Positions 1 through 8,454 of a stretch of 10,992 bases of DNA are shown here, piece by piece. The notes beneath the pieces are model-generated. The model did no database searches, was not told where the DNA came from, and was given only the letters and a program-made list of their open reading frames with translations. Both the position numbers and the translations under genes were made by a program. Source of the DNA: Bacteroidales bacterium UBA6229 (GTDB lineage Bacteria > Bacteroidota > Bacteroidia > Bacteroidales > F082); NCBI GenBank assembly GCA_002440975.1, contig DJWN01000047.1:36458-47449 (forward strand), written 5' to 3'. Numbering within the stretch: position 1 is the first letter of the stretch; each line of letters starts with the position of its first letter.

Positions 1-1307
1 GCTTCATTCTGAAGCCTGAAAGTGGTGATATGCGTAGCACAATGGTTTTGCCACCAAAAAGAAGGAATATCAAAATAGCTGCTTACGAAATTGGGGAGGC
101 CTTCTTTGCTTCCTGATTGATTTAAAGCCAAACCTTCCGTTTGATTTCCATCCAAATAATTGAAATTACAAGCAACACCAATTCTGTTTGGATTGTAAAT
201 AACTCCTAAATAATCATAAGGTGCTAGTGCCTGCCCAAAACTACCAACATAAATTCTGCCATCAACAGCTAATTGAAGTGCCCCTATTTGCCTGTTATCG
301 CTGGCAGAATATGAAGCAATTTCAACGGGATTGTCCAGATCATTTTGCCTCAGATCGAATTGATACAGGTAGTTTGCGCTACCATCCAAAGGATTTGTCG
401 TCACATAAAGGAGGTTGTTGTCAGGAGAAAATTCAACTCCTAATGGAAAATTATATTTTCCGACAGTGCTATGGAGCGAATTTGTAACCTCACCTGTTGA
501 AGCATTGAAATCAGCAATTTCGACAACACCTTCATCTTCAGACGGAATAACAAGTGCAATTTTCTCACCATTAGCACTAATTTTCATATAGCCACCACTT
601 TTGTTGTCTTGCGAAGTGCCGGTATGAACTACCCCTGTTTCACTAACTACAGGAATTGCAGAAACTGAATCCTTCATGATTTTATATGAAAAATACTTAT
701 TTCCATTCTCGTCACCAAAACCGTGTGTTACCAGCCAATAATCCGTGCCATTGGCATGTTTCACAGCAGCTAATTTCTGAGCATTCTGATTCATCAAAAG
801 GATGTTTTTCTCAGTAACCTCCCAGCTGTAATTTATTTTTTCGATTACAGAGTATCGAATTCCGTTGTTAGGATACTGCGGGATGTCAGGGTAGTAAAAA
901 TCTGAAGTAAAAAGGAAATACTTATTCTCATTATCAGGAGAAGGAATAAAAAGTGCAGCCTGTGTGGCTCCTTTACTGCCTGCAAGTAGCGTACCATTAA
1001 TAATCGGATAATACCCATTTCCCCATACGGTCATACCATCAGAAAAAAACAACAGATTTCCTTCTGCATCACTGATGGAGCTCACTCCTTTTGGAATATC
1101 AATTCCTCCGGGCATGGCAGATGAAAAAGGATAGGGTGTATCTTCAGAGAAAGTAAGTTGTGCTTTGTCTCCAAAATTCCAGTTGAGCACTTCGCCGGGC
1201 AGTCTGTAATCGCAGGGTGTTTTGTCTTGTGCTAAAAGATTTAACGAAAAAAACAAAAATAATCCTGCAAAAACTCCTGCAGAAGCGTTTTGATGATGTT
1301 TGAACAT
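1..1307 (-). CDS. secreted beta-propeller protein, probable T9SS cargo (3' part outside window)
   Basis: The N-terminal 435 residues are visible and the frame is open to the window edge, so the C-terminus is missing. Residues 1-27 form a signal peptide (hydrophobic run about 11-25, cut after LLAQ). The rest resembles a Bacteroidota surface family recognised by a start such as WxFGxxAxLxF, then SSISDAEGNLLFFSDGMTVW (about 76-95), an NGT/TQAAL stretch (104-120), repeated propeller-like strands (for example GVEFSPDNNLLYVTT, 290-304) and a GLPNFVSSYF motif (403-412) that usually ends the propeller and precedes PKD domains and a gliding-motility-type (type B) sorting domain. That missing tail is inferred, not seen. 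The start at 1307 lies 19 bases after the stop of the 973-residue gene, so the two are probably one transcript. No Shine-Dalgarno sequence is evident, as is common in this phylum. The ligand or partner is unknown. I am confident in the family resemblance and not in a function. Confidence 0.8.
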   Translation of the reverse strand, partial: MFKHHQNASAGVFAGLFLFFSLNLLAQDKTPCDYRLPGEVLNWNFGDKAQLTFSEDTPYPFSSAMPGGIDIPKGVSSISDAEGNLLFFSDGMTVWGNGYYPIINGTLLAGSKGATQAALFIPSPDNENKYFLFTSDFYYPDIPQYPNNGIRYSVIEKINYSWEVTEKNILLMNQNAQKLAAVKHANGTDYWLVTHGFGDENGNKYFSYKIMKDSVSAIPVVSETGVVHTGTSQDNKSGGYMKISANGEKIALVIPSEDEGVVEIADFNASTGEVTNSLHSTVGKYNFPLGVEFSPDNNLLYVTTNPLDGSANYLYQFDLRQNDLDNPVEIASYSASDNRQIGALQLAVDGRIYVGSFGQALAPYDYLGVIYNPNRIGVACNFNYLDGNQTEGLALNQSGSKEGLPNFVSSYFDIPSFWWQNHCATHITTFRLQNE

Positions 1308-1326
1308 GAAATAAATCCCGTTTTAT

Positions 1327-4248
1327 TTAATAGATAATCAATGTTTTAGCAGCAAAGGCCTCATTGGTAATCAATACAATCTGATAGCTTCCGGCCTTAT
1401 AATTATTTAGTTTGATTGTTTCTGCTACACCGTTGACATAATCGGCCGACAGTGCTTGCTCAAAAAGTATTTTACCATGATCAGAAAAAATTAAGAGCTT
1501 TGCATCTGTTTTAATTTCCGGAGCCACCACCCGAACCAATTCTCCTGCGGGGTTTGGGCTTATTTTGAGCGATGCCGACAGGTTGTTGCGTTCGTCGAGT
1601 CCAATATTACACGCATTAAAATCGAAGAAAATGGTGAGCGTATCATCATTCTTACAGCCGGTTACAGGATTGGTTACTTCCACTGCCCAGGTCTGAAAAT
1701 CGATCCAGTTGCCATTGGTTACAGCTTTCAATTTACGTGAGGTACTACCATTTGACCAATAGTAATTCAGGTTAGGACCGGCATCAAGCCAAACAGAGTC
1801 TCTAACGCAAACATTAATGGTGTCTGCTGCAAACCATGGAATTTCATCAGGTTTTATTTCAACTGTTGGCAAATTGTTAACAGTAATCGTAGTACTGGTG
1901 TTTACAATTTTGTAACCATCATCAACTTCTACAGTATAACTGGTTGTTAATTCAGGATTTACTACCGGATTTTGTTCGGATGAAGTCCAGCTGCTGTTGT
2001 CGGCTGTCCAGTAATAAGTGTAATCTCCACTGCCACCAACAGCCGTGGCCGAAAGCTCTACTGAGTCATACAGGCAGATGTTTTCGTGGTCGGCCTGTGC
2101 ATAAACGGCAAGAAAGTCGCCTGCTGTGAATACCGTCATGGCATCTGCTTCACTTACACAACCATTGGCATCATGAATTACTAAATGGAAGGTGGTTGGG
2201 GCATGTAGCAATTTTGTATTTGGGTTAGGGATTAAAGGATCTGTTGCAGGGTTAGCCAGAGAATCGGCTGGTGACCATAAATAGCTGAAATTACCTGTTC
2301 CCCCACTGGCCGACCCGTTAAGCTGGGTTGGTGTACCTACATTTATAATCAAATCGCTGCCGGCATTGGCAACAGGGAAAGGTTTTACTGTTACCTCAAT
2401 CGAGCTGGCCACAGTTACTTGTCCATCAAACAGCTCCACATGGTATGTCGTAGTTTCTTCAGGGCTGACCATTGGATTTCTGATATTCGATGTAAATCCT
2501 TCCGGAATTGATGTCCAGCTAAAAGTATAGTTTCCCGCACCCCCGCTTGGCAGTGCATCCAATTGGGTAGATTCGCCATTGCAGAGAATATCTGGCTCGG
2601 CCATGGCCTGAACGTATAAAGCCCCTCCGGTAACGTTTACTGTTACCTCGTCCGTTGAGACACAACCCGATATGTTGTCAGTAACAGTTAGTGTGAAAAT
2701 CGCTGTCTGACCAAGGTTTATGGTGTTTGTAACTAATTCGGTGGGGTTGGTTACCAGATTCTCTGGTTCCCATAAATAACTCAGGTCGCCGGTTCCGCCA
2801 TTGGCTTCTCCAGTAAGTGTTGCTGACCAGCCATTGGGTATCTCCTGATCATCACCCGCAAAGGCATAGGGATATTCAGGAATATCAACACGCTTGACTT
2901 TTGTGTTTGGACAGCTTCTATTACCAGTATAAGTTGTTAGTGAAACATTATAGTTACCCGGGCTCGCATAGGTATTTTGCGGATTTTGCATGGTTGAAGT
3001 GTTTCCATCGCCAAAATCCCATTCCCAGAAAGTAATAGGAGTACCAGATGGTACTACAGTGCTTTGATCTGTGAAAATGTTTGGGTTTCCGTAGCAAACC
3101 TGTGTGTAATCAAATTCTGCCTCTGATGCTGCATTGATAACGACCTCAAGGCTTACCGGATCGCTGGTATTTCCGTTAACAGTAATTTCAAGACTGAAAG
3201 TGCCACTGTATTCTACACCAGGACTACGCAGGATTGGATTCTGCTGATTGCTGGAATATCCGTTTGGACCAGTCCAGTGATAGGTTGCATTGGGGTAGGA
3301 TTCAGCAGTAAGGAACAGATCTTCTCCAAAACAAATAGGGCTGTTACTTGCAATAGGAGGTGGCAGAATGGTACAGTCTGTTGAACCAGTACCGCCTGTT
3401 TTCGAAAAGGTAATCTGACAGGGTTGATTCGAATAATTTGTAATTAATAGGATGTAATACTCACTTCTTTGTCCATTAGGGATATAAGCAGTTTCGATGG
3501 AGCTCGTTGAGTAGCTGCAAGAAACAATTTTGCTGGATGTTAATTGTCCGGAACACGGATTTACAGGATCAGTAAAGGGCCCCCACACAATATAATCAAT
3601 GTCCCTTAAAGGGGAACTCTCCATTCTGATATAAATATTGCCCGGATTAAGTATTTTCATGTGATACCAGGCAGGATTAGGTCTTGTTTGCAAGCATCCG
3701 TAGTTTGGTCCGCTTTGTGCGGTACCGGAATTCACTCCGGCAGGAAAAGTATAAATATCTGATGTGCAAAATGGCAGAGAATTATGGCATGAATCGTTAA
3801 CCATGTCGCGTCCCATCATCCGGTCTAAAAGGTCCGTGCCATGTTTTTCCTGCAGATCTAACATAATTTCAGTAGCCTTCGTCTTATCCATTGCTTCGTC
3901 TTCTTGCAGAATTTCATGCAATCTGGATTTTAAAATTACAGCCACTTCACTCGAGCTCACTGCAAGAGGAGTTATTACTACCCGGCCTTCATTTAATTGA
4001 GAAGCAGTCCATCTTGTCTCATTTACAACATAGTCGTAGTACTGCATCCTGGCAGTAAGCGAGTTTATCTCTTTAAAGTTTATTTCAATAGATTTACTCT
4101 CATATCTAATAATATCCTGCGCTGAGACGATATTGTATGCGAATAAAAGGATAAGGATATTGCTTAACAAAACAATTTTTTTGTTGGCAAAAATTATTTG
4201 AAAGAGATTTTTCATAGTATCGAAGCTATTTATTGTAATCAAAATCAT
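1327..4248 (-). CDS. multi-Ig/PKD surface protein with T9SS type A sorting domain (two-superunit paralogue)
   Basis: This 973-residue exported protein is probably displayed on or released from the cell surface. The start may be the second Met (codon at 4213-4215, residue 12), which gives a more usual signal peptide ending IVSAQ (residue 44). Order of domains: a poorly recognised, partly helical region (45-150); a cysteine-rich module (about 154-299) with PFCTSDIYTFPAGVNSG, DIDYIVWGPF and EYYILLITN, common in Bacteroidota T9SS proteins; an Ig-like domain (300-372); a PKD domain with WDFGDG (410-415); two superunits of paired beta-sandwich domains (460-625 and 626-794); a pre-terminal Ig-like module (813-886); and a type A sorting domain (891-973) with ISPNP near its start and GSYQIVLI before the final basic/hydrophobic tail. 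It is a shorter paralogue of the gene just upstream (4396-8262). The beta-propeller gene follows 19 bases downstream. A role in adhesion or matrix is inferred from architecture; no enzyme motif is visible. Confidence 0.93.
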   Translation of the reverse strand: MILITINSFDTMKNLFQIIFANKKIVLLSNILILLFAYNIVSAQDIIRYESKSIEINFKEINSLTARMQYYDYVVNETRWTASQLNEGRVVITPLAVSSSEVAVILKSRLHEILQEDEAMDKTKATEIMLDLQEKHGTDLLDRMMGRDMVNDSCHNSLPFCTSDIYTFPAGVNSGTAQSGPNYGCLQTRPNPAWYHMKILNPGNIYIRMESSPLRDIDYIVWGPFTDPVNPCSGQLTSSKIVSCSYSTSSIETAYIPNGQRSEYYILLITNYSNQPCQITFSKTGGTGSTDCTILPPPIASNSPICFGEDLFLTAESYPNATYHWTGPNGYSSNQQNPILRSPGVEYSGTFSLEITVNGNTSDPVSLEVVINAASEAEFDYTQVCYGNPNIFTDQSTVVPSGTPITFWEWDFGDGNTSTMQNPQNTYASPGNYNVSLTTYTGNRSCPNTKVKRVDIPEYPYAFAGDDQEIPNGWSATLTGEANGGTGDLSYLWEPENLVTNPTELVTNTINLGQTAIFTLTVTDNISGCVSTDEVTVNVTGGALYVQAMAEPDILCNGESTQLDALPSGGAGNYTFSWTSIPEGFTSNIRNPMVSPEETTTYHVELFDGQVTVASSIEVTVKPFPVANAGSDLIINVGTPTQLNGSASGGTGNFSYLWSPADSLANPATDPLIPNPNTKLLHAPTTFHLVIHDANGCVSEADAMTVFTAGDFLAVYAQADHENICLYDSVELSATAVGGSGDYTYYWTADNSSWTSSEQNPVVNPELTTSYTVEVDDGYKIVNTSTTITVNNLPTVEIKPDEIPWFAADTINVCVRDSVWLDAGPNLNYYWSNGSTSRKLKAVTNGNWIDFQTWAVEVTNPVTGCKNDDTLTIFFDFNACNIGLDERNNLSASLKISPNPAGELVRVVAPEIKTDAKLLIFSDHGKILFEQALSADYVNGVAETIKLNNYKAGSYQIVLITNEAFAAKTLIIY
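1867..2871 (-). repeat. two-copy protein-level superunit repeat (A-B domain pairs)
   Basis: This stretch encodes residues 460-794 of the 973-residue protein. It holds two superunits of 166 and 169 residues, each made of an A domain (AG-D--I--G---L-G, then Y-W-P, then T-NGC or SGC) and a B domain (IC-GE or similar, then GGxGxYTYxW, NP-V-PE-TT-Y-VE, DG). The two copies are clearly homologous as protein, but they differ at many positions, so they are not a recent DNA duplication. The second copy matches the fourth superunit of the larger paralogue best (shared INVGT, NGC and NxSWTSS). Confidence 0.85.
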
Positions 4249-4395
4249 GTATAGTATAATTTATCAGCACGAGTTCTTAATGGATAGATCCAAATCGGGG
4301 CGAAAAATACGAATAATGTGAGAAACTGCACTACAATTTTTTTAAAATGATTCTCAAGTCATCGATCAAAGAACAAGAAATTATCTTATAATAAA
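4249..4395. other. intergenic spacer between the two paralogues
   Basis: This 147-base AT-rich gap separates the stop of the 1288-residue gene from the first possible start of the 973-residue gene (180 bases if the second Met is used). Reading the minus strand, I see no strong stem-loop followed by a T-run, so I cannot claim a terminator. One near match to the Bacteroidota -7 box (TATTTTTC, the last base off consensus) has a TTG about 24 bases upstream. A separate promoter for the downstream pair is possible but unproven. Read-through from the upstream gene is equally possible. Confidence 0.4.
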
Positions 4396-7300
4396 CTACA
4401 TACGGATTAGTTTCCTGACGATCTTATCTTTTCCATCAGTAATTATCAGGTAATAAACCCCTGTAGGATAATTGAATAAATCAATTTGATGTGTATTGCC
4501 TGAATTAAGATAAACTTCAAGCGACTCTTTGAACAGCAATTGTCCTGTTGGATTAATTACCTTAAGCGAAAGTTGGGCTTCCAGGTTGTTAAAAATAACG
4601 TTAAAGCTTCCTTTGCTAGGGTTGGGATAAATTTTCATAAACTTTTCAGAATCCCATTCATCTAAACCGATATTACATGTATTGAAATCGAAGAAGACAA
4701 TAAGTGAATCCCTTTTCAAACAACCTGTCTGCGGATCAGTAACCCGCACCGACCAATGCTGCACGTCAATCCAGTTCCCATTGGTTAAAGCTTTCTGCTT
4801 CTGTGTTACAGCACCGTTCATCCAATAGTACAACATACCTGGCCCTGCATCGAGCCATACAGAATCTCTGACGCAAACAAAAATTGTGTTGTCTGTTTCG
4901 TCATATCCTGCAGGTACGATATCAACTTCCGGAAGTGGATTTACTGTAATGGTTATTTCGGCGGAGGCCATTGTAAATCCATCACTCACTTCAACCTGAT
5001 ATATGCTGGTAGAACCAGGGGCAACAACAGGGTTAGCTATTGATGATGTCCATGAATCATTGTTCACCGACCAAGTATAGGTATAATTTTCTGATCCACC
5101 TCCAAAAGGCGTAGTGTGTAATTGCGTATTCTCTCCATAGCAGATTGTTGTTTCTGACGCTTCAACAAATACACCCAATTGATCACCACCTACGATTACC
5201 GTTGTGGTCGAATTATCGGCACATCCATTTTGATCAGTCACATCAAGGTTGAATACAACAGTTTCATAAAGCAGTGCAGTTTGTGGTTGCAATTGATATT
5301 GTCCGTTTACAGGATCGGCAAGGGAGGCTGCCGGCGACCATTGATAACTGTAATTACCAGTGCCTTCTGTGGCACTACCATATAAAGTTGTAAAGGTTCC
5401 AACATTGATTACCTGATTATTGCCAGCATGTGCAACTGGTGAAGGATTAACGGTAATTGTTACCTGATCAGTGGCTGTATTCATCCCATCATTTATGGTT
5501 ACCGTGTAAGTGGTTGAAACAACGGGTTCTATTACCGGATTAGGTATGTCAGAAGTAAAACCATCTCCGGACGAACTCCATTGGTAGGTATAGATACCTG
5601 AGCCGCCAGATGGAATGGCATTCAGCTGAACCTGGGTTCCGGAGCAAATCACATTTTCGCTCGAGCTTATCTCAACGCCCAATGGCCCACCGGTAACAAT
5701 AACCTGAACCTGATCTTCGGTTTCGCATCCTGAAGTGTTATTAGTTACAAGCAAAGTGAATTGTTTGTTTTGTTCCAAAGGAACCGTTGTTGGTGTTAGC
5801 GATTCAGGATTGTCAAGAAATTCTGCAGGAGACCATTCAAAACTATAATTTTGATCACCGGTTACATTGCCTGATAAATCTGCTGTCCAGCCAAAATCGA
5901 TTGTAACATCAGCACCAGCATCAGCTTCCGAAAGCGAACCCACATTTACTGTCACGCTTGCTTCCATCTGTGTATTGCCATCGTCAACTACTAATGTATA
6001 AATGGTTGTTTGTTCAGGCGACACCAACGGGTTGGGTTCATCACTTGAGAATCCGACAGGATCTGAGCTCCATTGATAGGTGTACTCTCCGCTGCCACCA
6101 CTCACATTGGCAAATAGCTGGGCTGTGTCGCCCGGACATATTTCCGAAAGACTCACACCAGGGTTCACAACCATAACAGATCCGGAGACAAAAACAGTCA
6201 TCAGATCAATACTCTGACAACCTGATAAAGCATTTGTTATTGTAAGTGTATATTCTGTTGTTTGTTCCAAAGGTAAGGTTTCGGGCTGTAATAAGTTTGC
6301 AGAAACCAATAATGAATCGGGCTCCCACCATACTTCATAATTATCAGATCCGCTGGTTTCACCCAGTAAGGTTGTAGTTGTACCGGCAGGTATGGTGATG
6401 TCCGGTCCTGCATAAGCCGGATTTACTTCTCCTACTGTAACTGTTATTTGTTCGAAAATACTGTTTTGACCATCATTCACTTCAACCTGATAGGTTGTTG
6501 TTTCTGCAGGTGCCACATACACTTCTTGCGTATTGCCCTGCCAAGAGGATGGTGGAACAGTTGTCCATAAAAATGAATAATTTCCGGAACCTCCAAATGG
6601 TGAAGCGGTCAATAAACTCATCTCACCGAAACATATAGTTTCAGGATTTGCATTCAATATAGCTCCCAGTGCACCACCGGCTGTAAAAATTGTAACCTGA
6701 TCGGATGATAAACAACCACTCTGATTATCTGTTACATTTAATGTAAAAATCGTTGTGGTTTCGATAGGTAAGGTAGTTGGATTCAGTATGTCATTCTCTT
6801 CCAGCATATTTGAAGGCTGCCAGTCGATCAAAAAATCTCCTGATCCACCCTCAGCAGTGCCATTCAATTGTGTAGTCCAGCCAGTTGTAATATTTTGGTC
6901 AGCTCCTGCATTTACAACAGCCGCTGATTTAAGTGCAACAGATTTGGTTATATCGCGTGCACAATTAAACTCACCGGTATAAGTGGTCAAAGTGACTTGA
7001 TATGTCCCTGGTGCAGTATAAGTATGGGTTGGGTTTTGAAGTTCAGAATCACTGCCATCTCCAAACGCCCAATACCATGATGTAATTTGGGAAGAAGCAG
7101 GATCAACAGTTGACAGATCAGTAAAAATGACTTCCTCACCCGGACAAGCTTCAGTAAAATCGAAGTCGGGAGCAGGCGTTGCATTTACGATCACCTCTAA
7201 GTCGATAGGTTCGCTTTGCTCACCTCCAACAGTAATTACCAATGTGTATGTACCGGCGTGATCCAGCGTAACATTATTAATTGTTGGATTTTGTTCATTT

Positions 7301-8262
7301 GAGGTGAAACCATTAGGCCCTGTCCAATGATATGTGGCATCTACAACATTATCTGCATATAATTCGAGCGTTTCTCCAACGCAAACAGGGCTGTTGCTGC
7401 TGATAGGGGGTGGAAGGATAGAACAATCGGTTTCGCCTGTTCCTCCGGTTTTAGAGAAGGTAATCTCACAGGGATCATTAGAAAAATTCGTAATCAGAAG
7501 TATATAATATTCACCAGTTTGACCATTAGGGATTACGGCTGTTTCTGTCGGGTCAGGAGAATAACTGCACGAAACAACTTTAGCTGAAGTTAACTGTCCT
7601 GAACAAGGTGCAACAGGATCATCGAAAGGCCCCCAAACAATGTAATCGATATCTTCGAGAGGAGAACTCTCCATATAGATGTTTATATTGCCTGAAACTA
7701 AAATTCGCATATGATACCATGCCGGATTAGGTTGTGTAGTTAAACAACCATAATAAGGGCCTGATTCTGCCGTGCCGGAATTTACTCCTGCCGGAAAGGT
7801 ATATATATCTGATGTGCAAAAAGGGAAAGATTTACTACACATATCATTTACATCATCCCGACCCGAAATTTTGTCGAATAAATCATAACCGTATTTTTCG
7901 TTTAGTTCCAGCATTTGCTTTGAAGCTAATTCCTTGTCTTTCTTCAATTCAGCTTCTACAATCTCATCCAAGCCTTCTCTGAGCATCATTGCTATTTCTG
8001 ATGTATTAGCTTTTGTAGTTTCAATGTGAAGGCTTCCGTTTTCTAATGGAGCATTGCCAAATGCTTTAGAACTTCTCAAAAAGTCGTAAAACTGTATCCT
8101 GGTTGATAGCGAACTGATCTCTAATAAATTAATTGATAAATGATCACTGTGTTCTTCAATTACTTCCTGGGCAGTAAGTTGATGACTGAAAAGATAAATA
8201 CTAAACAAAAAGAAAAGTACACATTTCGACCAAGCGCTTTTCAATGTAAAAAAAGTGTTCAT
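4396..8262 (-). CDS. large multi-Ig/PKD surface protein with T9SS type A sorting domain (four-superunit paralogue)
   Basis: This 1288-residue exported protein has a signal peptide at residues 1-32 (hydrophobic core about 14-27, cut after LTAQ). Next come a partly helical region of unknown family (33-140), a cysteine-rich module (142-287) nearly matching that of the 973-residue paralogue, an Ig-like domain (288-361) and a PKD domain (364-446) whose usual WDFGDG reads WAFGDG (398-403). Four A-B superunits follow (448-613, 614-777, 778-942, 943-1110), then a pre-terminal Ig-like module (1129-1202) and a type A sorting domain (1206-1288) with IYPNP near its start and TGVYYLII before a basic tail. 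T9SS is known to recognise such C-termini and move the protein across the outer membrane. The product should be a long rod of beta-sandwiches. Adhesion is inferred and no catalytic motif is seen. It is the first gene of the minus-strand cluster. A near-match -7 box (TAGCTTTT, 8295-8302 on the minus strand) lies 32 bases upstream without a clear -33 element. Confidence 0.95.
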   Translation of the reverse strand: MNTFFTLKSAWSKCVLFFLFSIYLFSHQLTAQEVIEEHSDHLSINLLEISSLSTRIQFYDFLRSSKAFGNAPLENGSLHIETTKANTSEIAMMLREGLDEIVEAELKKDKELASKQMLELNEKYGYDLFDKISGRDDVNDMCSKSFPFCTSDIYTFPAGVNSGTAESGPYYGCLTTQPNPAWYHMRILVSGNINIYMESSPLEDIDYIVWGPFDDPVAPCSGQLTSAKVVSCSYSPDPTETAVIPNGQTGEYYILLITNFSNDPCEITFSKTGGTGETDCSILPPPISSNSPVCVGETLELYADNVVDATYHWTGPNGFTSNEQNPTINNVTLDHAGTYTLVITVGGEQSEPIDLEVIVNATPAPDFDFTEACPGEEVIFTDLSTVDPASSQITSWYWAFGDGSDSELQNPTHTYTAPGTYQVTLTTYTGEFNCARDITKSVALKSAAVVNAGADQNITTGWTTQLNGTAEGGSGDFLIDWQPSNMLEENDILNPTTLPIETTTIFTLNVTDNQSGCLSSDQVTIFTAGGALGAILNANPETICFGEMSLLTASPFGGSGNYSFLWTTVPPSSWQGNTQEVYVAPAETTTYQVEVNDGQNSIFEQITVTVGEVNPAYAGPDITIPAGTTTTLLGETSGSDNYEVWWEPDSLLVSANLLQPETLPLEQTTEYTLTITNALSGCQSIDLMTVFVSGSVMVVNPGVSLSEICPGDTAQLFANVSGGSGEYTYQWSSDPVGFSSDEPNPLVSPEQTTIYTLVVDDGNTQMEASVTVNVGSLSEADAGADVTIDFGWTADLSGNVTGDQNYSFEWSPAEFLDNPESLTPTTVPLEQNKQFTLLVTNNTSGCETEDQVQVIVTGGPLGVEISSSENVICSGTQVQLNAIPSGGSGIYTYQWSSSGDGFTSDIPNPVIEPVVSTTYTVTINDGMNTATDQVTITVNPSPVAHAGNNQVINVGTFTTLYGSATEGTGNYSYQWSPAASLADPVNGQYQLQPQTALLYETVVFNLDVTDQNGCADNSTTTVIVGGDQLGVFVEASETTICYGENTQLHTTPFGGGSENYTYTWSVNNDSWTSSIANPVVAPGSTSIYQVEVSDGFTMASAEITITVNPLPEVDIVPAGYDETDNTIFVCVRDSVWLDAGPGMLYYWMNGAVTQKQKALTNGNWIDVQHWSVRVTDPQTGCLKRDSLIVFFDFNTCNIGLDEWDSEKFMKIYPNPSKGSFNVIFNNLEAQLSLKVINPTGQLLFKESLEVYLNSGNTHQIDLFNYPTGVYYLIITDGKDKIVRKLIRM
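4933..6921 (-). repeat. four-copy protein-level superunit repeat (A-B domain pairs)
   Basis: This stretch encodes residues 448-1110 of the 1288-residue protein as four superunits of 166, 164, 165 and 168 residues, so the DNA period is close to 495 bases. Each has an A domain starting near AG-D and ending in TVxxxGG, and a B domain starting near LxV and ending in TVTV. Each A domain has one cysteine (517, 682, 846, 1014) and each B domain one (544, 709, 873, 1041). The copies are diverged, so the array is old. In the paralogue the equivalent array has only two units. Confidence 0.88.
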
Positions 8263-8369
8263 GATTAACAGGTTTGATTATACGGCTATTAATAAAAAGC
8301 TAGTTAATATTATTTCTTAAATAAGTTCTGAAGTATATCCAATTAAATAAAAGCGTTCCATTTGAGGGA

Positions 8370-8391
8370 ATAAATTTACAACAAAATTTAT
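8370..8391. promoter_or_regulatory. AT-rich inverted repeat between divergent operons
   Basis: There is a perfect inverted repeat with 8-base arms (ATAAATTT and AAATTTAT) around a 6-base spacer (ACAACA). It lies between the two divergent operons, 108 bases from the minus-strand start and 101 bases from the plus-strand start. It could bind a dimeric regulator. Because the arms are pure A+T in an AT-rich spacer, chance is a serious alternative. It is not followed by a T-run, so it does not look like a terminator. Confidence 0.25.
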
Positions 8392-8411
8392 GATCGTGGC
8401 AAAGCTTTGGT

Positions 8412-8437
8412 AAAAATTCGCTGATCGGCAAAAATTC
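8412..8437. promoter_or_regulatory. direct repeat flanking a near-palindrome, possible operator
   Basis: The 8-mer AAAAATTC occurs at 8412-8419 and again at 8430-8437, 18 bases apart. The 10 bases between (GCTGATCGGC) are an imperfect palindrome centred on GATC. The second copy lies where the -33 element of the plus-strand promoter would be expected, and no good -33 box is present there, so a bound activator or repressor is conceivable. This is inference from position only. Confidence 0.25.
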
Positions 8438-8454
8438 TATTTGTCCATTAACTG

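Noticed and set aside
221..487. 88-codon plus-strand open frame near the left edge
   Set aside because: It is antisense to the beta-propeller gene, whose minus-strand frame is open for 435 codons with family motifs.
4330..4390. Possible terminator hairpin after the 1288-residue gene
   Set aside because: The best pairing I found has mismatches and wobble pairs and no convincing T-run on the minus strand.
4933..6921. The regular period near 495 bases as a recent DNA tandem repeat or assembly artefact
   Set aside because: The copies are alike only as protein and differ widely in bases, so collapse or slippage is not indicated.
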